DNA from: UBA2336 sp036787955
GTDB lineage: Bacteria > Bacteroidota > Bacteroidia > Cytophagales > Cyclobacteriaceae
Assembly (NCBI GenBank): GCA_036787955.1
Contig: DAIQOI010000006.1
Location: 121,044 to 185,043, forward strand
DNA: 64,000 bases
Direction: 5' to 3'
In this document: positions 9,221-18,458 of the stretch, piece after piece
How positions within the stretch are numbered: position 1 is the stretch's first letter
How the letters are laid out: each line of letters starts with the position of its first letter
Program-made: the position numbers and the translations under genes
The notes under the pieces: generated by a model
What the model was told of the DNA's origin: nothing
Seen by the model: the letters and a program-made list of their open reading frames with translations, nothing else
Database searches by the model: none

Positions 9221-11497
9221 ATGCGCAGGCTCTATAATTTTCTGATTGCCCTGTTCTATTCGTTTCCTGTTCAATTGCTGCTCAACAACCTGAAGCGCAA
9301 CCTGATTCTGGTATTGTGCTGGATTATTCTGTTTGCCATGGTAACCGGCAACTTCGGCAAATACCTCGGCATCCCTTACCTCTTTCTTGATCCGGAATAT
9401 TTGAATTCGGTTGACTTTACCAGTTTCTTTATCATGGGCTGCGTTACTGCCGGTTTTACCACTGCGTTTCATATCACTACCTACATTATGGATGGGCACC
9501 GGTTTTCGTTTATTGGTACCCTGCCCCGTCCTTTTACCAAGTTTGCACTGAATAACAGCCTGATACCTGCCGCTTTTCTTCTGGTCTACATCTATCAGAT
9601 AATTGTTTTCCAGGTCAACAGCCAGTACACCACCGGCCGGACAGTGATGGTTGACCTTGCCGGCCTGTTGGCTGGTTATATTGTAACAACTTTTGCTTTC
9701 TTCCTGTACTTCCGCCTCACCAACAAGGATATTTTCCGGTACATGGTTTGCCGTATTGACGAGAAGATAAAAAAGAACGTAGGTGTTACACGGGCAAGTG
9801 CGCTCAAAAAACTGAATATCGCCCGCAAGAACCAGGTAAGAGTAGATAACTACATTGATTTAAACCTTCGCATCCGCAAAGTGGAAGACACCGGCTTTTA
9901 TGACCGTGCCACCGTGCTGCAGGTATTTGACCAGAACCATTTCAACCTGGTTGTCATTGAGATTTTCATTTTTATCGTTGTGTTGCTGCTCGGAATTTTC
10001 AAAGATTTTCCATCCTTTCAGCTACCTGCGGCTGCCAGCTTTACCATCTTTCTTACCATTTTCGTAATGCTGGCCGGGGCGTTCGAGTACTGGTTCGGAA
10101 ACTGGGCTGCTACAGCAGGCTTTGCCATATTTCTGCTAATCAATCACCTGGCGGGTGAAGGTTTTTTTTCCAAACAATACCAGGCTTTCGGACTGAACTA
10201 TCAGGCTGAGCCTGCTGAATATGATATCGAGAAGCTGCGCCAGATTAACGACAGCGCAGCCGTTGCTGCCGACCAGGCCCGGGTGCAGAAAATGCTCAAC
10301 AACTGGCGAAACAAATTCACCCAACCAAATCCGCCTATGGTTTTGATTTGCGTAAGCGGAGGTGGAAAACGTGCCGCACTCTGGACTTTTGGAGCGTTGC
10401 AACACATGGATAGCCTTACGCAAGGCCAACTGATGAACCATGCCACGCTGATTACCGGTGCCTCGGGCGGACTGGTTGGGGCATCGTATTTCCGTGAACT
10501 GGTGCTGCAGCAGAAAACAGGAAAAGGAATCAATCCATACAGCACTGTTTACCGCAGACGCATATCAACAGATAACCTGAACCCATTGATATTCTCGCTG
10601 CTGGCAAACGATCTGTTTGTAGGTTTTACCTCATTCGAGTATGCCGGAAATCACTACCTCCGCGATCGCGCCTATACTTTTGAGGAACAACTTAATCAAA
10701 CCACTGAAGGAATGCTCGATAAACCAATTTCGGCTTATGCCGATGCAGAAAGTAAGGCGCTGATACCGATGATTATTCTTTCACCTACCATCGTTAACGA
10801 TGGCCGAAAACTGTACATTGCCTCACAACCTGTTTCGTTCATGAATCTTGATATGCATGCCTGGCCCGATTACACCGATACCAAAATTGGTGGCGTGGAT
10901 CTTCACCGGCTGTTTAATCAATACGGATCTGCAAATCTGCGATTTCTTTCTGCTTTACGCATGTGTGCAACTTTTCCCTACATAACACCAAATACTTCAC
11001 TGCCCACAAAGCCTCCGATTCAGATTATGGATGCCGGTATATCGGATAATTTCGGCATATCCGATGCTGTGCGGTTTATGTTTGCATTCCATACCTGGAT
11101 AGAACAGAATACCTCCGGTGTGATTCTCATTTCCATACGTGACTCTCCCAAACTGGGATCCATACCCCCGCAACAGGATCAGTCAATTGTTGACGCAATC
11201 ACCCAACCGATCAGCTCGGTGTACAATAATTTTGAAAATTTTCAGGACATCAACAGCGATTTATTGCTGGGCCATGCCGCAAAGTGGTTTTCTGCCCCAT
11301 TGCACCGCATTGATATTCAGTATCAAACCGAAAGTTACCTACCAATTTTGCAGGGCATGGACAGCATTCGCCACACCAGCGTAAGGGCATCCCTGAGCTG
11401 GCGACTGACTGAACGGGAAAAGGAAAGTGTACTGGACAACTTAAACTCGCCTGCCAACAAAGCCCAGTTTGAAAAGTTAAAAAAACTCTTGCAATAA
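9221..11497 (+). CDS. Membrane-anchored patatin-like phospholipase
   Basis: A 758-residue protein. The first ~350 residues hold about eight hydrophobic segments. The second half is a patatin-like hydrolase: an oxyanion loop SGGGKRAALW (about residues 378-387), the nucleophile elbow GASGG with Ser415, and the catalytic DAG with Asp604 (IMDAGISDNFG). Ser/Asp-dyad enzymes of this family cleave acyl esters of phospholipids. The fusion to a large multi-helix N-terminal part is less usual than free or beta-barrel-linked patatins, so the substrate is unknown. A possible -7 box TATATTTT lies at 9202-9209, directly before the ATG at 9221. Confidence 0.82.
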   Translation: MRRLYNFLIALFYSFPVQLLLNNLKRNLILVLCWIILFAMVTGNFGKYLGIPYLFLDPEYLNSVDFTSFFIMGCVTAGFTTAFHITTYIMDGHRFSFIGTLPRPFTKFALNNSLIPAAFLLVYIYQIIVFQVNSQYTTGRTVMVDLAGLLAGYIVTTFAFFLYFRLTNKDIFRYMVCRIDEKIKKNVGVTRASALKKLNIARKNQVRVDNYIDLNLRIRKVEDTGFYDRATVLQVFDQNHFNLVVIEIFIFIVVLLLGIFKDFPSFQLPAAASFTIFLTIFVMLAGAFEYWFGNWAATAGFAIFLLINHLAGEGFFSKQYQAFGLNYQAEPAEYDIEKLRQINDSAAVAADQARVQKMLNNWRNKFTQPNPPMVLICVSGGGKRAALWTFGALQHMDSLTQGQLMNHATLITGASGGLVGASYFRELVLQQKTGKGINPYSTVYRRRISTDNLNPLIFSLLANDLFVGFTSFEYAGNHYLRDRAYTFEEQLNQTTEGMLDKPISAYADAESKALIPMIILSPTIVNDGRKLYIASQPVSFMNLDMHAWPDYTDTKIGGVDLHRLFNQYGSANLRFLSALRMCATFPYITPNTSLPTKPPIQIMDAGISDNFGISDAVRFMFAFHTWIEQNTSGVILISIRDSPKLGSIPPQQDQSIVDAITQPISSVYNNFENFQDINSDLLLGHAAKWFSAPLHRIDIQYQTESYLPILQGMDSIRHTSVRASLSWRLTEREKESVLDNLNSPANKAQFEKLKKLLQ

Positions 11498-11523
11498 CCC
11501 TTTGTGTTGAAAATATTTACATA

Positions 11524-13419
11524 GTGATAACACGCCCTGCAGTTATCGGACTGTTTGTGTTTGTAACCGCCTATTCACAGGTTCCGGTTGGGCGCAACTA
11601 TCCGCATACGATTCCTGACAGCCTGAAAAGCTACCCGGCACAACAATTGCTGGAAAAAGCCGGGAAATTCTATGACACCAACTCGCTTCGTGCCCTGCAG
11701 TACAGCCTCGCGGCCGCCTATCAGGCTGAACGAAACAGTGATACGCTGAACCTTATCCGGTCTGAATTTCAGACAGCGCGTATTCTTCGAAGACAGGGAA
11801 ACTTCTCCTCAGCGCTGGAATATACCCTGCAGGCCTTTGCGCTTCTCGAAAATATACCGGATACATCTCTTCTCATCAATGCCTACTTAACCCTCGGCAA
11901 CATTTATTCTTCGCTTCGAAATTTTTCGGAAGCAGGCCAGCACCTCAAAACAGCGCTTGAACTGGCTGAAAAAACCAATGATCCCGCACTGACAAACTGC
12001 CTGGGTTTTCTGGGAATAAACTGCGTAAGAATTGGTCTTTATGACAGCGCCCTTGCCCTTCTGCGCAGATCGCGCGAAGTGGAACTGAGCAAACCACAGC
12101 CCGGCTTCGCCTTGCTTTATATCTACAATTACCTGGGTGAAGCCTATTCACGGATGCACCGATGGGAAGAGGCAACCTATTACTTTTCTCTGGCCAGCTC
12201 GCTGGCCGAAGAAAGAAAAAACCCTTTCGGCATGACCTTTACATTCCTTGGCTTTGCCGAATTGTACCTCATACAGGGGAAATACGCCAAAGCCCGTGAA
12301 TACGCCCAAAGAGCTATTAAACTTGCAGAACAACACCACTTCCGCGACCGCGCCCGGCTGGGCTATGAAATATTGTATAAAACATATGAAGCCGAAAACG
12401 ACTTCACAAATGCGTATCAATATCTCCGCATGTTTCATGCCCTGAATGACAGCATTTTTAATGAAGATAACATGTATTATACGGCTCGTATACGTCTGCG
12501 CTACGAGACAGATAAAATGATACGGGAAAACGAACTGCTCAAAAGGAGCTTAGAGCTGGAACAATCGCGTTATCAGAGCCGAATTTTTTTACTAATTAGC
12601 GTAAGTGTCACGCTTATTTCGGTGATCGTTGGTCTTGTCCTGTGGCAGAGAGCCCGCAGGCAGCGTCAACGGGTATTGGAAATCGCCAAAGCTTTCCGCC
12701 AAGGGGTAGAAAGTACGGTGCAAGCACGAACACGCGAACTGGACAGAGAGAACCGGCAACTGCAGCAATTCAATTATATCATCGCTCACAACCTCAAATC
12801 GCCCATTGCCCGCATGCGCGGACTCATAAGTCTGGTTGCCCTGCAGCACGGTAAATCGGAAGAGCTGGAAAAACTTGAACTGGCCATTCAGGAGCTGGAG
12901 CAAACTGTTACAGATCTTATGGACATCATCCGGCTTAAGTCGCTTCCGCCCGAATCGCACCGCGATATTGTGTTTGAAGAGCTGATTCAAAAAGTCACTT
13001 CACAGCTTCAGGATAAGCTGAGTGAAGCGGGTGGAGAAATTGCCTACGACCTGCAGGTAAACCAATGTTCAACCGTTCCGGCTTATCTGGAGAGCATCAT
13101 GTTTAACCTAATCAGCAATTCCATTAAGTACCGTTCGGAAAAGAGACCCCTGAAAATTGAGATTCGTACACAAAAGCAAAACGGTTATTGTATCATCCGC
13201 GTAAGCGACAATGGCTCTGGCTTTGATGCCGAGGCAGTAAAAGAAAAATTATTTCAACCTTATCAGCGTTTTCACAACCAGGGCGAAGGTAAAGGCCTTG
13301 GCCTGTTCATGATAAAGACGCAGGTGGAAGCACTGGGCGGTTATCTGGAGGTTGAGAGCAAACCAGATGAAGGCGCAGTATTCATTGTACACCTGCCCAT
13401 GGCTCATTCACCTGCCTAA
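11524..13419 (+). CDS. TPR-containing sensor histidine kinase
   Basis: A 631-residue membrane kinase, read from a GTG start at 11524 that begins a signal-peptide-like segment. Residues ~70-330 are tetratricopeptide repeats predicted to lie in the periplasm. One transmembrane helix (~355-377) is followed by a coiled coil and the kinase core: phospho-acceptor H422 in IIAHNLKSP, N-box NLISNSIKYRS, G1 DNGSGFD and G2 GEGKGLGLF. No receiver domain is fused and no response regulator gene is adjacent, so the partner is elsewhere. TPR-TM-HK proteins of this layout are common in Bacteroidota; the signal is unknown. The 3' end overlaps the convergent deacylase gene by 12 bp. Confidence 0.88.
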   Translation: MITRPAVIGLFVFVTAYSQVPVGRNYPHTIPDSLKSYPAQQLLEKAGKFYDTNSLRALQYSLAAAYQAERNSDTLNLIRSEFQTARILRRQGNFSSALEYTLQAFALLENIPDTSLLINAYLTLGNIYSSLRNFSEAGQHLKTALELAEKTNDPALTNCLGFLGINCVRIGLYDSALALLRRSREVELSKPQPGFALLYIYNYLGEAYSRMHRWEEATYYFSLASSLAEERKNPFGMTFTFLGFAELYLIQGKYAKAREYAQRAIKLAEQHHFRDRARLGYEILYKTYEAENDFTNAYQYLRMFHALNDSIFNEDNMYYTARIRLRYETDKMIRENELLKRSLELEQSRYQSRIFLLISVSVTLISVIVGLVLWQRARRQRQRVLEIAKAFRQGVESTVQARTRELDRENRQLQQFNYIIAHNLKSPIARMRGLISLVALQHGKSEELEKLELAIQELEQTVTDLMDIIRLKSLPPESHRDIVFEELIQKVTSQLQDKLSEAGGEIAYDLQVNQCSTVPAYLESIMFNLISNSIKYRSEKRPLKIEIRTQKQNGYCIIRVSDNGSGFDAEAVKEKLFQPYQRFHNQGEGKGLGLFMIKTQVEALGGYLEVESKPDEGAVFIVHLPMAHSPA

Positions 13420-14976
13420 CCGGTGTTTAAGCAGTACTCCGTTTCGCGCACCGGTATGTTTTCCGTTTTCTGCTGTTATTACGCCATTCACTATCACATA
13501 AGAAAAACCGGCAGAATAGGCATGCGGTTTGTCGAACGTAGCGCGATCTCCCACTGTCTTTTCATCAAAAATCACCACATCGGCCGCATAACCCTGGCGC
13601 AGCAGGCCGCGATCGGCAAAGCCAAACCGGGTAGCCGGCAAAGAAGTCATTCTGCGGATGGCTTCTTCAAGCCGGATAATTTTCAGGTCGCGCACATAGG
13701 TTCCCAGTACCCTTGCATTGGTACCATAAGCCCGTGGGTGCGGCATACCGGCACCGTACTTATTGATTCCGGCATCAGAAGCAAACATGTTAAACGGATA
13801 CTGCGCTATTCTGCGCAGATCCTCTTCGTTCATGCTGAAATACACCATTTGAACCCTATCGGTGGATGCCACCAGTTCCAGAATGGTTTCGGCCTCATCC
13901 TGCGGCCGAGGTTTGCAGCCTTTGAGCCGGTTTATTTCAGTAATGCTTTTTCCATTGTAGGTGCTGTCGGGCGCGTACCGTGCCACCACAGCATAGCTAA
14001 AGTTTTTCAGTTGTTTCTGGCGCAACATGTCGGTCATTTCGCTAATAATACGCTGGCGGGTTTTGCGATCCTGTAGCCTCCAAAGCAGCGAATCTCTTCC
14101 TCCGCCAAAGGCCCAACTGGGCATGGTTGTACCCAGGGTAGTGCTGCTGGCAATGTAGGGATATTGGTCAATGGTAACATCTATACCCTGTTTACGGGCT
14201 TCCTCTACCCTTTCGAGGGTCTGAACCGACCGGCCCCAGTTGGGTTTGTAGGTTACTTTAAAATGCGAAATCTGTACCGGCAGCCGTGCCAGCCGGCCTA
14301 TGTTGATGGCTTCTTCAATGGCCTCCAGTACTTTGTCGCCTTCATCGCGGATATGTGAAGCATACACACCGTTGTGTTGTGCGGCCACTTGTGCAAGTGC
14401 CACCACTTCATCGGTCTTCGCATAGGTTCCGGGCACGTAGATAAGTCCGGTGGCCAGACCAACAGCACCGGCTTTCATACCTTTCTCCACCAGTTGCTGC
14501 ATACGGGCAAGTTCATCAGGGGTCGGGTCGCGTTGTTCATCGCCCATCACCGCCCTGCGTACGCTGTTATGACCGATGAGGGTAGCCACATTCAGAGAAA
14601 TCTTGACACTATCCAGCTGCCTCCAGAACTTTTCAATATCCACAGCCGAACTGCCGCAGTTTCCGGTAACTACCGAAGTAACACCATCCAGTACAAAATT
14701 GCCGGCAGTAGGTACCTCCAGCACGCTTCCCTCGATATGTGTGTGCACATCAATAAAACCAGGGCAAACTATTAAACCGGTGGCATCAATTACACGTGCG
14801 GCCTGTGCAGTGTCCAGTTTACCGATATGGGCAATCCGCCCGTCTTTTATTGCTACATCTGCATAAAACCAGGGATTACCGGTTCCGTCCACAACTTTGC
14901 CGTTGCGAATCAGCAGGTCGTAAGGTTGAGCGCCGGCCTGGCCGACCACCAGAATAAAGGTTAGGATGCGCAGCAT
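13408..14976 (-). CDS. N-acyl-D-amino-acid deacylase family amidohydrolase, exported
   Basis: An amidohydrolase-fold protein of 522 residues when started at the ATG at 14976, where MLRILTFILVVGQAGAQ forms a signal peptide; a 16-residue upstream extension with an in-frame ATG at 15024 looks unlikely. The metal-binding HxH is in DVHTHIEGS, followed by GHNSVRR, an AGAVGLATGLIYVPG loop and ASHIRDEG, all typical of the D-aminoacylase/dihydroorotase-like group. C-terminal DRGLLRQGYAADVVIFD closes the composite beta-sandwich. Likely activity: hydrolysis of N-acyl-D-amino acids or D-containing dipeptides in the periplasm. The substrate cannot be told from sequence. Confidence 0.85.
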   Translation of the reverse strand: MLRILTFILVVGQAGAQPYDLLIRNGKVVDGTGNPWFYADVAIKDGRIAHIGKLDTAQAARVIDATGLIVCPGFIDVHTHIEGSVLEVPTAGNFVLDGVTSVVTGNCGSSAVDIEKFWRQLDSVKISLNVATLIGHNSVRRAVMGDEQRDPTPDELARMQQLVEKGMKAGAVGLATGLIYVPGTYAKTDEVVALAQVAAQHNGVYASHIRDEGDKVLEAIEEAINIGRLARLPVQISHFKVTYKPNWGRSVQTLERVEEARKQGIDVTIDQYPYIASSTTLGTTMPSWAFGGGRDSLLWRLQDRKTRQRIISEMTDMLRQKQLKNFSYAVVARYAPDSTYNGKSITEINRLKGCKPRPQDEAETILELVASTDRVQMVYFSMNEEDLRRIAQYPFNMFASDAGINKYGAGMPHPRAYGTNARVLGTYVRDLKIIRLEEAIRRMTSLPATRFGFADRGLLRQGYAADVVIFDEKTVGDRATFDKPHAYSAGFSYVIVNGVITAENGKHTGARNGVLLKHRLGR

Positions 14977-15056
14977 ATGAATAAGATGAAAACTCAAATA
15001 GAGCGGAAATTCATGAACCGGCAAGACTTTGGGGAGGAACGGCAGAAGAGCAAAAT

Positions 15057-15085
15057 CCGGCGGCAGGCCTTCGGCCTGCCGCCGG
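15057..15085. repeat. GC-rich perfect palindrome in a divergent intergenic region
   Basis: A 12-bp perfect stem (ccggcggcaggc / gcctgccgccgg) around a 5-nt cttcg loop; flanking T15056 and A15086 could extend it. It sits between two genes that are transcribed away from each other and has no T-tract on either side, so it is not a simple terminator. A REP-like element or a regulator site is possible. Confidence 0.6.
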
Positions 15086-15165
15086 AACTAACCAGAAAAA
15101 CACTATGGTGCACAAAAGTGCCACTCGGCTTTGACAGCTTTTGTCGGTTTGCGTAGCTTACCCCC

Positions 15166-16068
15166 ATGATTCCTCAGCAAAAAATCTTACGCGTTTTTCA
15201 GCTTATCGGATTGCTGAAAGCGGGCGGACGAACCATTGAACAACTGGGAAGGCAGATTGATGCTTCGCCCCGTACGGTGTACCGTTATTTCAAATTGCTT
15301 GAGGAATTAGGATTTGCCATCGACCAGGATTTTCACGGCCGTTATTTCATTCATCGGGAAGAAGGCGAAAACCCCGAGGATCGCTTTACCCTGGAAGAAG
15401 TGAGCATCTTGCGGCAGCTCATTCAGAGCGGAGCCACCGGCCACCCGCTAAAGGGCAGCCTGCTAAAAAAATTAGCGCTTCACTCAGAAGCCAAAGACCT
15501 GCCCGAGCAATTCCTGAAGCTGCGCGTTGCAAAAATGTTTCGCACACTGTCGGAAGCCAAGGAAAACAAGCGGCAGGTAATCCTGAAAAGCTACCACTCG
15601 GCCAACAGCCAGGAAATAACCGACCGCCTCGTAGAGCCTTTCCAGTTCGGAGAAGGTTTCCAGTCGGTACTTGCCCTCGACACCAAAGACAAACAATGTA
15701 AATATTTTAAGTTGGAACGTATTGGCGATGTGGTGTTGCTCGATAAGCCTTTTAAATATGAAAAGCTGCATCAAAAACGCAACACCGATATATTCGGTAT
15801 AACGGGCAGAAAGGAAACCTGGGTTACACTCAGGCTAAGTTTGCGGGCCTATGTGCTGATGCGCGAAGAATTCCCTTTGTCGGTTCCTTACCTCGAAAAA
15901 GAAGAAGATAATGAGGGACGCAGGTATGTTTTCCACGGACCGGTGCTGAACTACAAAGGTGTAGGGCGGTTTGTGATGGGCCTTGCCGATGAAATTAAAA
16001 TCATCGGCCCGCCCGATTTCAAAGCTTATATCAAAGAAAAAATCAAATCCAGCCAGCTGCTGAAATGA
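15166..16068 (+). CDS. HTH/WYL-domain transcriptional regulator
   Basis: A 300-residue YafY-type regulator. Residues ~5-55 form a winged HTH (TIEQLGRQIDASPRTVYRYF). A WYL-type ligand-binding region (~140-215) contains LKSYHSANSQEITDRLVEPF and the conserved basic/hydrophobic pattern, followed by a C-terminal extension domain. WYL regulators usually sense small ligands or nucleotides. The neighbours give no clear target. A possible promoter TTTG (15130-15133)-N20-TAGCTTAC (15154-15161) precedes the ATG by only four bases. Confidence 0.85.
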   Translation: MIPQQKILRVFQLIGLLKAGGRTIEQLGRQIDASPRTVYRYFKLLEELGFAIDQDFHGRYFIHREEGENPEDRFTLEEVSILRQLIQSGATGHPLKGSLLKKLALHSEAKDLPEQFLKLRVAKMFRTLSEAKENKRQVILKSYHSANSQEITDRLVEPFQFGEGFQSVLALDTKDKQCKYFKLERIGDVVLLDKPFKYEKLHQKRNTDIFGITGRKETWVTLRLSLRAYVLMREEFPLSVPYLEKEEDNEGRRYVFHGPVLNYKGVGRFVMGLADEIKIIGPPDFKAYIKEKIKSSQLLK

Positions 16069-16201
16069 ACTACCTACCGGCTGCCAGCCAAGGAGGGGGG
16101 GAAAGGTAAGTTTTTGATTTTCATATTATTTGGAATTAATCTAAATAAATATTGATTTTTATCCCCTCAATTCCTTTTTTTGCCCGAAAAACCACGAAAA
16201 A

Positions 16202-17149
16202 ATGAAGACACTCCGCCACTTTTTTAGCATTGCCTCACTGCTTTTAGCATCGCTGATTTACTCTTCGTGCAACACCCAAAGCCGCAGCCAGCACGCTTCC
16301 ACCGCGCTTAAAACCGGTGTGTTGCTGGTTAATCACGGCTCGCACTCACCTACCTGGCGGCAGGCACTGCTCAACCTGGAAACAGCCGTAAAAGACAGCC
16401 TGATGAATACCGGCATCATCCACGGCACGCGCACAGCTTTCATGGAATACACCGAGCCTTCTATTGCTACTCAGCTAAAGGCTTTCGATGCCGAAGGGTA
16501 TTCGGATGTAATTATTGTGCCCGTTTTCCTTACGGTAAGCTCCCACTCCTTTGACGATATCCCTACCATCATCGGGCAAAAGGAAGACCCGCAGTCGCTG
16601 GAAACCCTGAAGATTGAAAAAATTGAACGCTACACTCCCAAAGCCCGTGTGCACATCACCCCACTGCTCGATTTCACGGATGTGCTCAAGCAAAACATTT
16701 TGCGCAGGGTTCGGGCCCTGTCGAAAAACCCTGAAGAGGAAGGCCTGGTGCTCATTGCGTACGGTGATGAAACCTACATGAAGGAATGGACCAACCTGAT
16801 GCATGAGGCAGGCAATTATGTAAAAGAACATGCAGGAATAAATGCCTATTCGTATGGCTGGTGTGGCCATGTGGCCCGCTACAACCCCGACTCTACTACA
16901 ATAGCTATTAACAGGGTACTGAGCCGGAAAAAACAGGCCCTTGTAGTACCCGTGCTGGTTGCACACGATGAAATGTTTCAGGTAAAAATCATTGGTGACG
17001 GAATCAATAAAACCGGTAAGGACAAAACACGTATAACCTACGTTCCCGACTCTATTCTGCCTGATCCATTGGTAGAAAAATGGGTAATTGATGTTGCTAC
17101 AGAATACGCACGTAAAATTTACAAACCGGAAGTCGCACTTGCACAATGA
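16202..17149 (+). CDS. CbiX/CbiK-like chelatase, predicted lipoprotein
   Basis: A 315-residue protein with a lipoprotein signal (hydrophobic segment ending LIYSSC, Cys23), so it should act outside the cytoplasm. The mature part resembles the sirohydrochlorin chelatase superfamily: LLVNHGSHS near the start, EYTEPSIATQL, PVFLTVSSHSFDDI and a second half with VPVLVAHDEMF. These supply the histidines and acid expected to bind metal. Cytoplasmic CbiX/CbiK insert Co or Fe into sirohydrochlorin; an exported form next to haem-uptake genes more likely handles tetrapyrroles or metal in the periplasm (inference). It overlaps the next gene by 4 bp (ATGA). Confidence 0.8.
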   Translation: MKTLRHFFSIASLLLASLIYSSCNTQSRSQHASTALKTGVLLVNHGSHSPTWRQALLNLETAVKDSLMNTGIIHGTRTAFMEYTEPSIATQLKAFDAEGYSDVIIVPVFLTVSSHSFDDIPTIIGQKEDPQSLETLKIEKIERYTPKARVHITPLLDFTDVLKQNILRRVRALSKNPEEEGLVLIAYGDETYMKEWTNLMHEAGNYVKEHAGINAYSYGWCGHVARYNPDSTTIAINRVLSRKKQALVVPVLVAHDEMFQVKIIGDGINKTGKDKTRITYVPDSILPDPLVEKWVIDVATEYARKIYKPEVALAQ

Positions 17150-17709
17150 ACAAGGAGTTTGGCCGTAAACTGCGCAGACTCAACATCGTTACCCATCGCG
17201 ATGTCGGATACTTTTTATCTGCTTTGATAATCATCTACTGCCTGTCCGGTATTGCATTAAATCACATTGACGACTGGAACCCGGATTTCATCATCATCAA
17301 AAAAGAAATCCGGGTAGCTCCGGCCGAAATCACCCCCCATCAAATTACCAAATGGAGTAAACTGGTCAATGAAGAAGACTATAAAGTGTACGATACACCT
17401 TCACCGGGAAAAATAAAAATTTACTACGACAATGCCTCACTGCTCATCGACCTTCACGATGGTACAGGACTTTATGAAAAAATATCCCGCAGGCCGTTGT
17501 TCTACCATGCCAACGTGCTGCACCGCAACAGTTTGAAGGGCTGGAAATGGGTAGCCGATATTTTTGGCGTGCTGCTCATCGTCATCAGCATAACCGGACT
17601 GTTCATTCTAAAAGGAAAAAACGGGCTTGGCGGCCGGGGAAAATGGTTTGTAAGCGCAGGCTTTTTATTACCCCTTATTGCTATACTTATTTTCGAGCTT
17701 GCACAATAG
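17146..17709 (+). CDS. PepSY-associated membrane protein
   Basis: A 187-residue membrane protein with an N-terminal helix (~22-40, FLSALIIIYCLSGIALN), a periplasmic PepSY-like region (~45-115), and two C-terminal helices (~133-152 and 165-184). The HRDVGYF and FYHANVLHRNS segments resemble the PepSY_TM family found with iron and haem uptake systems. It is translationally coupled to the chelatase-like lipoprotein by an ATGA overlap, so the two products probably work together. Its last 23 bp overlap the convergent gene at 17687. The exact biochemical role of this family is not established. Confidence 0.75.
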   Translation: MNKEFGRKLRRLNIVTHRDVGYFLSALIIIYCLSGIALNHIDDWNPDFIIIKKEIRVAPAEITPHQITKWSKLVNEEDYKVYDTPSPGKIKIYYDNASLLIDLHDGTGLYEKISRRPLFYHANVLHRNSLKGWKWVADIFGVLLIVISITGLFILKGKNGLGGRGKWFVSAGFLLPLIAILIFELAQ

Positions 17710-18406
17710 GTTGCTGAGCACGAAACAAGGAACCAGCGCCATCTCGCTGCATTAGCCTGTATCCGGCATAAATAAACAGAATGCCGGCCAGTTCGGTTAC
17801 ATACAACACTTCGGTGTGCCCAAACTTCGTAAACGAGCCCCCGATACCCGGCAACAAACCTCCTACCGCAATACAGATGTTGCCCCACATGCGCACGGCC
17901 GGGTATTTTTCCTGGGCATAACGATAAGCCGAGTAAGCCGCACCACCTACCAGAAAAACAAAGGCATACAGATTAATTACGGGGGTTATCCACCTTATTC
18001 CCTTCCACACGAGTACTTTTCCGGTAAGGCGCGTTGCCTCAACAAGGCTGTAATCAACGGGCGACAGCACCACTGCAACCGAAGCAATCACAATGAGTAC
18101 TGCGATAACCAGCATGAGCCTAGTAGCTTTTTCGGGCCTGATAAAAAGGTAAACCGAGCCCTGGGCAAGCGGAAATCCGCCCAGCAGTGCACCCAGGATA
18201 TACCAGGCTTTAAAAACCGGCTCGTTCCATCCCCAGATACCTACAATGCTCTCCATGAGCGTACCCAGGCCATAACAAAGTACTCCTGTTGTCCACCAGA
18301 ACAGATAAACCGGGCGACCTTTGTTCAGCCAATGCCGCCTCAGTTGAAAAAAGAACACTGCCGAAAATACAGTGGTGAGGATTGGAATTTTATGAATAAC
18401 GTCCAT
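17687..18406 (-). CDS. Conserved multi-pass membrane protein of unknown function
   Basis: A 239-residue protein when started at the ATG at 18406, with about seven hydrophobic helices and short loops. A longer frame to 18448 would run through the terminator hairpin of the upstream gene, so it was rejected. No motif was recognised. The position directly downstream of the HmuY/TonB-receptor pair suggests a link to haem or iron uptake, but a terminator separates it from them. It overlaps the PepSY gene tail to tail. Confidence 0.65.
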   Translation of the reverse strand: MDVIHKIPILTTVFSAVFFFQLRRHWLNKGRPVYLFWWTTGVLCYGLGTLMESIVGIWGWNEPVFKAWYILGALLGGFPLAQGSVYLFIRPEKATRLMLVIAVLIVIASVAVVLSPVDYSLVEATRLTGKVLVWKGIRWITPVINLYAFVFLVGGAAYSAYRYAQEKYPAVRMWGNICIAVGGLLPGIGGSFTKFGHTEVLYVTELAGILFIYAGYRLMQRDGAGSLFRAQQPIVQARK

Positions 18407-18413
18407 ATACAAC

Positions 18414-18440
18414 AAAAAGCCGGAGCACGTGGCCCCGGCT
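18414..18440 (-). terminator. Rho-independent terminator after the HmuY-like gene
   Basis: Read on the minus strand, agccggggc / gctccggct pair (9 bp including one G-T) around cacgt, followed at once by five T. It lies about 20 bp after the stop of the HmuY-like gene and just before the start of the membrane protein gene at 18406. Confidence 0.75.
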
Positions 18441-18458
18441 ATTTTCACAACATACTAA

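Noticed and set aside
13423..14076. A 217-residue plus-strand frame inside the deacylase gene
   Set aside because: Cysteine/histidine-rich random-looking translation; the minus-strand amidohydrolase motifs explain the region.
16475..17146. A 223-residue minus-strand frame opposite the chelatase-like gene
   Set aside because: No recognisable domain; the plus-strand gene has a signal peptide, family motifs and coupled start.
18407..18448. Longer start for the membrane protein at 17687-18406
   Set aside because: The extension would be translated from the terminator hairpin of the upstream gene.
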